Assembly: GCF_039812505.1 (NCBI RefSeq)
Contig: NZ_JBDIAQ010000042.1
Location: forward strand, 1-25,592
DNA length: 25,592 bases
Source: Intrasporangium_A sp039812505
GTDB taxonomy: Bacteria; Actinomycetota; Actinomycetes; Actinomycetales; Dermatophilaceae
Reading direction: 5' to 3'
Part shown: positions 8,544-14,408 of the stretch, piece by piece
Numbering within the stretch: position 1 is the stretch's first letter
How the letters are laid out: each line of letters begins with the position of its first letter
Notes under the pieces: generated by a model
The model's database searches: none
What the model saw: the letters and a program-made list of their open reading frames with translations, nothing else
What the model was told of the DNA's origin: nothing
Position numbers and translations under genes: made by a program

Positions 8544-8549
8544 TACGCT
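8544..8549 (+). promoter_or_regulatory. -10 element of a leaderless transcript before the ABC1 kinase gene
   Basis: TACGCT (TANNNT) lies exactly six bases before the GTG at 8556, so transcription would start on that GTG. The same hexamer and spacing occur in the whiB7 leader of this window. No good -35 is visible. Confidence 0.45.
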
Positions 8550-8555
8550 CGGTTG

Positions 8556-8603
8556 GTGAGCACCATCAGCGCCGAGGCGACCGGGGGGTGGACGGATGAC
8601 TGA
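8556..8603 (+). CDS. Possible leaderless 15-codon uORF overlapping the ABC1 kinase start
   Basis: From GTG 8556 the frame reads MSTISAEATGGWTDD and stops at TGA 8601-8603, five bases beyond the ATG (8596-8598) of the kinase gene. The overlap would let ribosomes that finish the uORF reinitiate on the kinase. No function is inferred for the peptide. Support is positional only (-10 spacing and overlap), so the call is tentative. Confidence 0.35.
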   Translation: MSTISAEATGGWTDD

Positions 8604-9921
8604 CCTGCCGCGTCGCGCGGTCGTGCGTTCGGTCAAGCTCGCCTCGGTGCCGCTGGGCTTCGCGGGCCGCACCGCGCTCGGCATCGGCAAGCGACTCGGC
8701 GGACGGCCCGCCGAGGTCGTGACGGCCGAGCTGCAGGCCCGCACCGCCCAGCAGCTGTTCCAGGTGCTCGGCGAGCTCAAGGGCGGGGCGATGAAGTTCG
8801 GCCAGGCGCTGTCGATCTTCGAGGCCGCTCTGCCCGAGGACCTGGCGGGGCCGTACCGGGCGATGCTGACCAAGCTGCAGGACAGCGCCCCGCCGATGCC
8901 GACCGCCTCCGTGCACCGGGTCCTCGCCGAGGACTTCGGGACCGCGTGGCGCGACCGGTTCCGCCACTTCGACGACGCGCCGGCGGCCAGCGCCTCGATC
9001 GGGCAGGTGCACCGGGCGGTATGGAGCGACGGTCGCGACGTGGCGGTCAAGATCCAGTACCCCGGGGCGGCCACGGCGCTGATGAGCGACCTGCGCCAGA
9101 TCTCCCGGGTGACCAGGGTGGCGGCGGGCTGGATCCCGGGCATCGAGCTGGGGCCGATCCTCGACGAGCTGCGCGACCGGATGGCGGAGGAGCTCGACTA
9201 CCGGCTCGAGGCCGACGCCCAGGCGACCTTCGCCGAGGCCTTCGCCGGTGACCCGCAGTTCGTCGTCCCGGACGTCGTCGACGGCACCCGCAGCGTCATC
9301 GTCTCCGAGTGGCTCGACGGCACCCCGCTCTCGCAGATCATCGCCAGGGGCACCCAGGCCGAACGCGACCACGCGGCCCAGCTCTACCTCGAGTTCCTGT
9401 TCGCCGGGCCGTCGCGGGCCGGCCTGCTGCACGCCGACCCGCATCCGGGCAACTTCCGGATCACCCCCGACGGTCGGCTCGGCGTCATCGACTTCGGTGC
9501 GGTGAAACGGCTGCCCGACGGTATGCCGCCGGAGATCGGGCAGCTGCTGACCATCGGTCTGCAGGGTGGCTCCGAGGCGCTGCTCGAGGGGCTGCGCGAC
9601 ACCGGCTTCGTCCGGCCCTCCATCGAGCTGGACCCGGACCGGCTGCTCGAGTTCCTCGAACCCTTCCTGGCTCCCCTGCGGACCGACACGTTCACCTTCA
9701 GCCGGGCCTGGCTGCGCAGTGTCTTCACCCACATCAACGACCCGCGGCAGCCCAACTTCGCGATCGGCTACAAGCTCAACCTGCCGCCGGAGTACCTGCT
9801 GATCCATCGCGTCTGGGGTGGCGGCATCGGGGTGCTGAGCCAGCTCGGGGGCACGGTACGAGGCCGGGAGGCGGTCAACGCACACCTGCCCGGCGCCCAC
9901 CTGCCCCCGCTGGGTCCCTGA
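8596..9921 (+). CDS. AarF/ABC1/UbiB family atypical kinase
   Basis: A 441-residue protein-kinase-like (UbiB/ADCK) ATPase, corresponding to Rv3197. Signature elements are the KxGQ motif in GGAMKFGQALS (residues 63-73), the Ala-rich nucleotide loop in AASASIGQVHRA (130-141), the ATP-binding Lys in VAVKIQYPG (Lys152), the catalytic loop HADPHPGN (Asp281, Asn286) and the metal-binding IDFG (Asp299). All catalytic residues are present. Family members act in quinone and lipid metabolism in other organisms; in Actinobacteria the substrate is unknown. A homologue beside whiB7 in mycobacteria has been linked to macrolide tolerance. There is no C-terminal membrane helix of the UbiB type. The start ATG 8596 follows a GGGGGGTGG stretch. 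The run ends at a hairpin at 9990. Confidence 0.93.
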   Translation: MTDLPRRAVVRSVKLASVPLGFAGRTALGIGKRLGGRPAEVVTAELQARTAQQLFQVLGELKGGAMKFGQALSIFEAALPEDLAGPYRAMLTKLQDSAPPMPTASVHRVLAEDFGTAWRDRFRHFDDAPAASASIGQVHRAVWSDGRDVAVKIQYPGAATALMSDLRQISRVTRVAAGWIPGIELGPILDELRDRMAEELDYRLEADAQATFAEAFAGDPQFVVPDVVDGTRSVIVSEWLDGTPLSQIIARGTQAERDHAAQLYLEFLFAGPSRAGLLHADPHPGNFRITPDGRLGVIDFGAVKRLPDGMPPEIGQLLTIGLQGGSEALLEGLRDTGFVRPSIELDPDRLLEFLEPFLAPLRTDTFTFSRAWLRSVFTHINDPRQPNFAIGYKLNLPPEYLLIHRVWGGGIGVLSQLGGTVRGREAVNAHLPGAHLPPLGP

Positions 9922-9989
9922 CGGCGACCGCCCGCCGGGTCGCCCCCGAGGTCGTGCCGGCCCACGGCCGGCCGCCGACCCGGGACGCA

Positions 9990-10022
9990 CGAACCGCGGG
10001 CGACTGGGTCGCCCGCGGTTCG
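9990..10022. terminator. Bidirectional hairpin terminator between convergent genes
   Basis: A 14-bp perfect stem (bases 9990-10003, CGAACCGCGGGCGA, with 10009-10022) encloses a 5-base loop. It stands between the plus-strand kinase gene (ends 9921) and the minus-strand whiB7 tail gene (ends 10074), so it can serve both. There is no T-run on either side. Confidence 0.8.
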
Positions 10023-10073
10023 CGGTCGGGTCGGTCCGGACTGGTTCTCGCCGGCCCCTCGGGGCCCGGTGCG

Positions 10074-10208
10074 TCACCGGTCGGCGTGACGACGGCTGCG
10101 GCGGATCTCCAGGGCGATCAACCGGGCGCTGCGGCGGATTCCGCTGCGGTCGCGTCGGTGGATGCGCTGGTCGATGCGGTCGCGGGCCAGCAGCTCTAGC
10201 TGGTGCAT
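10074..10208 (-). CDS. 44-residue Arg-rich small protein downstream of whiB7
   Basis: The protein begins MHQLELLARDRIDQRIHRRD and is about one-third Arg with His and Asp, which suggests a helical, nucleic-acid-binding or ribosome-associated peptide. I do not recognise a family. A good ribosome site, CAGGAG, lies seven bases before ATG 10208. The gene starts 65 bases after the whiB7 stop, with no terminator visible between them, so it is probably the last gene of the whiB7 transcript. The hairpin at 9990-10022 would end the message. Short length and biased composition keep confidence moderate; the clear ribosome site is the best evidence. Confidence 0.65.
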   Translation of the reverse strand: MHQLELLARDRIDQRIHRRDRSGIRRSARLIALEIRRSRRHADR

Positions 10209-10273
10209 CGTTGTCTCCTGACGGGATTGTCCTGGTCGGTTCGGTTCGGTCACGCATGCGCGCGCCTCGGCGG

Positions 10274-10561
10274 TCATGCCGCGACCGGATGCTTTCGGGG
10301 GCGTCCCCTCGGTCGTTTCCGGGCCACGATCGCGCCCTGGACGATGAGCTGGCCGCCCCAGACGCCCCACGGCTCCTGACGCTCGAGGGCGCCGGCCAGG
10401 CACTGGGCCCGGGCCGGGCAGAGCCCGCACAGCGTCTTGGCGCTCTCGACGTCCTCGGGCCGTTCGGCGAACCACAGCTCCGCGTCGTGGTCGCGACAAG
10501 GAATGGTCGTGCCCTTGGCCTCGGCTCGGGTCCCGAGGTCGATCAGATCGCTCAGGGCCAT
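10274..10561 (-). CDS. whiB7: WhiB7-type iron-sulfur transcription factor
   Basis: A 95-residue Wbl protein that binds a [4Fe-4S] cluster through Cys22, Cys45, Cys48 and Cys54 (PCRDHD, then CGLCPARAQC). It has the EPWGVWGG turn (residues 63-70) that contacts sigma factor region 4. The C-terminal AT-hook RGRPRK (85-90) is specific to WhiB7 and binds AT-rich DNA upstream of -35 elements. Established function: activation of intrinsic resistance to ribosome-targeting antibiotics, with autoregulation. The start ATG 10561 follows a strong GGAGGTGA site. An in-frame ATG at 10576 and longer starts have no ribosome site. The position beside uvrD2 and an ABC1 kinase gene matches the mycobacterial locus. 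Confidence 0.95.
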   Translation of the reverse strand: MALSDLIDLGTRAEAKGTTIPCRDHDAELWFAERPEDVESAKTLCGLCPARAQCLAGALERQEPWGVWGGQLIVQGAIVARKRPRGRPRKHPVAA

Positions 10562-10762
10562 CGCGTTCACCTCCATCTCGGGTGCGCCCGGGGTGTGGCG
10601 TACCGGTTCGTTCGTGCCGTGCTGCGAGAGTCCCGCGCCGGAGCGGGTCTCGGTCGTGCTCGTCATCCGGGGGGTCATCGGTGGTGTCCCGTATCTGTCG
10701 GGCGCCGGGTGCGGCGCTGGCGGTGATGATGGGTGGAGCGGCACGTGGTGCGGAATACACAA

Positions 10763-10797
10763 AGGCCGCGGACCCGGTGATGTCGGGTTCGCGGCCT
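10763..10797 (-). terminator. Attenuator-like intrinsic terminator in the whiB7 leader
   Basis: On the minus strand a 14-bp stem with one A-C mismatch (AGGCCGCGAACCCG with CGGGTCCGCGGCCT, 7-base loop) is followed by TTGTGTATT, so a short U-rich tail is present. It lies 24 bases after the stop of the 84-codon gene and about 200 bases before whiB7. It can end the upstream gene's message and, by read-through, control whiB7. In other Actinobacteria whiB7 is governed by just such a leader terminator. Confidence 0.75.
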
Positions 10798-10820
10798 GGA
10801 GAGGAGGCGCTTGGCCTGGA

Positions 10821-11075
10821 TCAGACCGGTGGCCTCCCGAGGTGGGAGCGAACGACATCGATGGTCTTGTGGGTGCGGGCGTCGACAGGGCTGTCCCCGA
10901 AGGCCCGGACGTCGGCGACGACAATGGCCGTACCGAGGGCGACGAAGGGCACAGCAGTCCCCTGCAGCTTGACGCCCATGGCCGCCAGGAGGACCTGGCC
11001 GGCCGGACGCGCGACGACGCCGCAGCGCCCTGCACCCGTCGTGGTGATCATGGTGTTCGTGATCTTGATGCTCAT
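10821..11075 (-). CDS. Unknown 84-residue protein encoded in the whiB7 leader
   Basis: I do not recognise this protein. It begins MSIKITNTMITTTGAGRCGV, has a hydrophobic stretch AVPFVALGTAIVVADV (residues 41-56, too polar at the ends to be a sure membrane span) and ends near THKTIDVVRSHLGRPPV. A very strong ribosome site, GGGAGGAGG, precedes ATG 11075. Codon third positions are strongly G or C, as in the neighbours, so it looks truly coded. Its start overlaps the stop of a 20-codon uORF (TGATG), implying translational coupling. It sits between uvrD2 and the terminator-controlled whiB7, where mycobacteria carry a glutaredoxin-like gene, but it has no CxxC motif. It could be a leader-type control ORF or an independent small protein. 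Confidence 0.75.
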   Translation of the reverse strand: MSIKITNTMITTTGAGRCGVVARPAGQVLLAAMGVKLQGTAVPFVALGTAIVVADVRAFGDSPVDARTHKTIDVVRSHLGRPPV

Positions 11076-11137
11076 CAGGCCAACCTCCTCCCGGCTCCGC
11101 GGACCCCAGCCGGCCACCTGAGCCGCTGGGCTGTCAC
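11075..11137 (-). CDS. Leaderless 20-codon uORF at the head of the whiB7 transcript
   Basis: From GTG 11137 the frame reads MTAQRLRWPAG, then five further codons, then the tandem Arg codons AGG AGG, then Leu-Ala and a TGA that shares its A with the ATG of the 84-codon gene (TGATG). The -10 hexamer TACGCT ends six bases before the GTG, so the transcript should start on it. The two AGG codons are also the ribosome site of the next gene. Arg-rich content and rare codons suit a translation sensor, but this is inference. Confidence 0.55.
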   Translation of the reverse strand: MTAQRLRWPAGVRGAGRRLA

Positions 11138-11143
11138 CTGAAA

Positions 11144-11181
11144 AGCGTACGCGGCCGACCGAGCCCGCACCAACACATTTT
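11144..11181 (-). promoter_or_regulatory. WhiB7-type promoter upstream of the whiB7 leader
   Basis: On the minus strand AAAAT (11181-11177) is followed after three bases by a -35 TTGGTG (11173-11168), an 18-base spacer and a -10 TACGCT (11149-11144). An AT-rich block about three bases before a TTG-type -35 is the known signature of WhiB7/WblC-activated promoters. It lies just downstream of the uvrD2 stop. It would drive the uORF, the 84-codon gene and, past the terminator, whiB7, consistent with autoregulation. Confidence 0.65.
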
Positions 11182-11212
11182 CCGGATTCCGTCGAGCTTT
11201 TCTCAGCGAACC

Positions 11213-13378
11213 TCAAGGGTCAGCCGGATCCCCTGCGGGAGAGGGGGATTCGACCGCCGACTCGGTCGTACGGCCCTCGAGCAGGGCCAGCACGTCGGCG
11301 CCGTAGGCCGCTAGCTTCCGCACGCCCACGCCGCTGATCGCGGACAGCTCCGCTTCCGTGGCGGGCTCGCGCTCGGCGATGGCGGTGAGGGTGGCGTCCG
11401 TGAAGACCACGTAGGCCGGCACGCCCGCCGCCCGTGACACGGTCAGGCGCCAGTCACGCAGCCGTTCGAAGGTGGCCTCGTCGTAGGTCGGCGGACAGCC
11501 GGTGCACCGGCCGGTCTTGCGCTCGGCCGCCGTGCCGAGCGCGGCGCCGCACGAGCGGCACCGGGCCTGCTTGACGCCCTTGCCGGGGCGCCGCTTCGAG
11601 CCCGGACCCTCGGCGCCGACGTGGGCCTGGTCGCCGAGGACGGCCGACGCCGCCGCCAGGAAGCGCGAGGCGCGCCGGTTCCCGCGTGCCCCGGGGGTGC
11701 GGGACTCGGCGAAGGACAGCTCGAGCCGTCGCCGGGCGCGCGTCAGGCCCACGTAGAGCAGGCGACGTTCCTCCTCGATCGCCTCGAACCCCTCGGCCAG
11801 GGAGATCGGGATCAGGCCGTCGGAGCAGCCGACGAGGAACACGACGTCCCACTCGAGCCCCTTGGCGGCGTGCAGGCTGGCGAGCGTGACCCCCTGGACG
11901 GCGGGGGCGTGCTGTTCGGCGGCCCGGCGGTCGAGCTCGGCGACGAGCTCGGGCAGCCGGGCCTCGGGCACGGTCGCGGCCAGGTCGTCCGCCAGCTGCG
12001 CGAGTGCCCTGAGCGACTCCCATCGCTCGCGCACCGCCCCCGAGCCGCTCGGCGGCTCCGCCGTCCAGCCCGCCCCGGTCATGACGTCGCGGGCCAGGTG
12101 CCCCAACGGCTGCTCCCCGTCGTCGCTGCGAGCCGCGCCGCGCAGCAGCAGGATCGCATCGCGGACCTCCTTGCGGGCGAAGAACCGCTCGCCGCCCCGG
12201 ACGAGATAGGGCACGCCCTCGTCGGCGAGGGCGTGCTCGACGGCCTCGGACTGCGCGTTGATGCGGAAGAGGACGGCGATCCGGCCGGCCGGCGTCCCCT
12301 CCTCGATCAGCGCGCGGGCCCGCGCCGCGACGGCCGCCGCCTCGGCCGGGTCGTCCGGGTGTCTCGTCAGGACGGGACGTGGCCCCGGCGCGCCCTGGGC
12401 CCGGAGCCGGACCGCCGCATCCCCGTCTGCTCGGGGAGCGCTCGCCACGATGCGGTTGGCCAGGTCCACGATCTCGGGTGAGGAACGGTAGTTGCGCACC
12501 AGCCGGACCACGGTCGCCTCCGGGAAGCGTCGCCGGAAGCCGAGCAGGTAGCGGGGGCTGGCACCGGTGAACGAGTAGATCGTCTGCGCCGGGTCGCCCA
12601 CGACGCAGATGTCGGACCGCTCCCCCAGCCAGAGGTCGAGGAGGCGCTGCTGCAACGCGTTGACGTCCTGGTACTCGTCGACGACGAAGTGGCGGTACTG
12701 GTCGCGCACCGTCCTGGCCACGTCACCCCGGTCCGCGAGGATCCCGACGGTCAGCAGCAGCACGTCCTCGAAGTCGATCACCCCACGACGACGCTTCACC
12801 TCCTCGTAGGCGTCGATGACCCGCGCCATGCCGGTGACGTCGACCCCCGGCGGCTCGCGTCCGGCGGCGCGGGCTGCGCCCGGATAGCTCTCGGCGGTGA
12901 GCAGGCTGACCTTGGCCCACTCGATCTCGGCTGCCAGATCGCGGATCGCCGTGCGGTCGAAGCGCATCCCGAGCCGGTTCGCGGCCTCGGCCACCGCAGG
13001 GGCCTTCTGGGCGAGGACCTCGGGAGCAGCGCCGCCGACGGCTCGGGGCCAGAAGTAGTGCAGCTGGCGCAGGGCGGCCGCGTGGAAGGTCCGGGCCTGC
13101 ACCCCAGCCACCCCGAGCTCCCGCAGCCGCGTGCGCATCTCGCCCGCCGCGCGGGCCGTGAAGGTCACCGCGAGCACCCGTTGCGGCTGGTGCAGCCCCG
13201 AGTGGACGGCATACGCGATCCGGTGTGTGACGGCTCGGGTCTTGCCCGTGCCCGCCCCGGCCAGCACGCACACCGGGCCCGGAGGGGCCGTCGCCACCTG
13301 CCGCTGCTCTGGGTCGAGGCCCGCCAGGACCGTGTCTGGCGTGATGAGCGGGTATGCCGCTGGGCTCGTCCCCGACAT
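11213..13378 (-). CDS. uvrD2: ATP-dependent DNA helicase UvrD2 with tetracysteine and HRDC modules
   Basis: A 721-residue superfamily 1A 3'-5' DNA helicase. The N-terminal motor has Walker A GAGTGKT (residues 41-47), the TFTARAAGEM motif and a Walker B VVDEYQDVN. The second motor domain carries VTLASLHAAKGLEWDVVF and EERRLLYVGLTRAR. A zinc-type module follows (CRSC at 607/610 and CTGC at 625/628), then an HRDC domain (about 632-702) containing the SGVGVRKLAAYG segment. This architecture is diagnostic of mycobacterial-type UvrD2, which acts in replication and repair. ATG 13378 was chosen because AAGGAGGG lies four bases upstream; a GTG at 13408 is in frame but less likely. It lies 66 bases after nudC on the same strand. 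Confidence 0.96.
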   Translation of the reverse strand: MSGTSPAAYPLITPDTVLAGLDPEQRQVATAPPGPVCVLAGAGTGKTRAVTHRIAYAVHSGLHQPQRVLAVTFTARAAGEMRTRLRELGVAGVQARTFHAAALRQLHYFWPRAVGGAAPEVLAQKAPAVAEAANRLGMRFDRTAIRDLAAEIEWAKVSLLTAESYPGAARAAGREPPGVDVTGMARVIDAYEEVKRRRGVIDFEDVLLLTVGILADRGDVARTVRDQYRHFVVDEYQDVNALQQRLLDLWLGERSDICVVGDPAQTIYSFTGASPRYLLGFRRRFPEATVVRLVRNYRSSPEIVDLANRIVASAPRADGDAAVRLRAQGAPGPRPVLTRHPDDPAEAAAVAARARALIEEGTPAGRIAVLFRINAQSEAVEHALADEGVPYLVRGGERFFARKEVRDAILLLRGAARSDDGEQPLGHLARDVMTGAGWTAEPPSGSGAVRERWESLRALAQLADDLAATVPEARLPELVAELDRRAAEQHAPAVQGVTLASLHAAKGLEWDVVFLVGCSDGLIPISLAEGFEAIEEERRLLYVGLTRARRRLELSFAESRTPGARGNRRASRFLAAASAVLGDQAHVGAEGPGSKRRPGKGVKQARCRSCGAALGTAAERKTGRCTGCPPTYDEATFERLRDWRLTVSRAAGVPAYVVFTDATLTAIAEREPATEAELSAISGVGVRKLAAYGADVLALLEGRTTESAVESPSPAGDPADP

Positions 13379-13444
13379 GACCCTCCTTGCGATGCCGTAC
13401 CCCTCCATCCTCGCACCCGGTGGCGACGCCGCCCTCCGGCTCGG

Positions 13445-14368
13445 CTAGCCCCGGGCGGCGGACTCCACCGTCTCGCCGAGCCAGTGCTCGATCATCCGTT
13501 TCGCGATCGAGATGCCGACGGGCGCACGGACCTCGTGTCGCCGCAGCCGCGCCCGGTACTGGTCGCGGGTCATCCAGCAGGCCTCGGCCAGCTCGACGGG
13601 GTCGAGGTCGAGGTGGACCTCGGCGGTGCGGGCGGTGAAGCCGATCATCACCGACGACGGGAACGGCCACGGCTGGTTGCCCAGGTAGGTGACGTCCCCG
13701 ACCACGATGCCGACCTCCTCGGCCACCTCGCGCGCGACGGCCTGCTCGAAGGACTCGCCCGGCTCGACGAACCCGGCCAGCACGGAGAAGCGCCCCTCGG
13801 GCCACCGGGACGACCGCCCGAACAGGAACCGGTCGTCCGGGTCGGTGACCGACATGATGACGGCGGGGTCGGTGCGGGGGTAGTGCTCGCTGCCGTCGGT
13901 CGGGCAGCGGCGCACCCAGCCCGCCTGGACCGGCTCGGTCGGGCTGCCGCAGAGCGAGCACCGCCCGTGGGTGCCGTGCCAGTTGGCGAGCGCGAGCGCC
14001 GTGGTGAATAGCCCGGCGTGGAGCGGGTCGAGCAGGTCGCCTGCCCGGCGCAGGGTGAGCCAGCCGTCGTCTAGCTCGTCGGAGCCGGGAGGTGGCAGGA
14101 CGGCGATGTAGGCCCGCCCGTCGGGGCCGCGGCCGAGCGCCGCGGCCAGCAACGTCCGGTCGCCCGCCCGGGGTGCGCGCAGCGCCAGCGAGGCCCGGCC
14201 GTCCGCGACGACGACCTCGGCCCGGTCGCCGCGGATCTCGATCACCCGGGTGTCCGGATCGGCCAGCAGCACCTCGAGCAGCCGCGGGTCGCGACGCTCC
14301 AGGCCGGACCGGTCCAGAGTCGACGTCGTGAGCGCGAGGTCCTCGAGAATCCCGTGCGTCGTCATCAC
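13445..14368 (-). CDS. nudC: NAD(H) diphosphatase / RNA deNADding Nudix enzyme NudC
   Basis: A 307-residue NudC hydrolase that cleaves NADH to NMNH and AMP and can remove NAD caps from RNA. It shows the zinc-ribbon cysteines (RCSLCG, Cys137/Cys140, and RRCP, Cys155), the actinobacterial GSEHYPRTDPAVIM stretch and an intact Nudix box starting GFVEPGE and ending REVAEEVGI (199-221). The NudC signature reads NQPWPFPSS instead of the usual SQPWPFPxS. The start is GTG 14368, which lies six bases after a -10 hexamer TAGGGT, suggesting leaderless translation; an adjacent ATG at 14365 is the alternative. It is divergent from the phosphotransferase-like gene with only 40 bases between starts, and uvrD2 follows downstream. 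Confidence 0.94.
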   Translation of the reverse strand: MMTTHGILEDLALTTSTLDRSGLERRDPRLLEVLLADPDTRVIEIRGDRAEVVVADGRASLALRAPRAGDRTLLAAALGRGPDGRAYIAVLPPPGSDELDDGWLTLRRAGDLLDPLHAGLFTTALALANWHGTHGRCSLCGSPTEPVQAGWVRRCPTDGSEHYPRTDPAVIMSVTDPDDRFLFGRSSRWPEGRFSVLAGFVEPGESFEQAVAREVAEEVGIVVGDVTYLGNQPWPFPSSVMIGFTARTAEVHLDLDPVELAEACWMTRDQYRARLRRHEVRAPVGISIAKRMIEHWLGETVESAARG

Positions 14369-14374
14369 CCTCCC

Positions 14375-14402
14375 ACCCTAGGTTCCCCGCTCCGCCTACG
14401 GT
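14375..14402. promoter_or_regulatory. Back-to-back leaderless promoters for nudC and the phosphotransferase-like gene
   Basis: On the minus strand TAGGGT (14380-14375) ends six bases before GTG 14368. On the plus strand TACGGT (14397-14402) ends six bases before GTG 14409. Each -10 falls where the other promoter's -35 would sit, so both polymerases cannot bind at once. No consensus -35 is seen on either side. Confidence 0.55.
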
Positions 14403-14408
14403 GGGGGG

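Noticed and set aside
7645..9921. RiPP biosynthetic cluster
   Set aside because: Only the E1-like protein hints at this; no precursor peptide, YcaO, dehydrogenase, protease or exporter is seen.
8596..9921. ABC1 kinase as the enzyme UbiB of ubiquinone synthesis
   Set aside because: No C-terminal membrane helices and the host group uses menaquinone; only the family-level name is supported.
10562..10664. Longer WhiB7 starting at an upstream in-frame ATG (10576 or in the 10650-10664 region)
   Set aside because: No ribosome site precedes those codons, whereas GGAGGTGA is well placed for ATG 10561, and the added residues are not WhiB-like.
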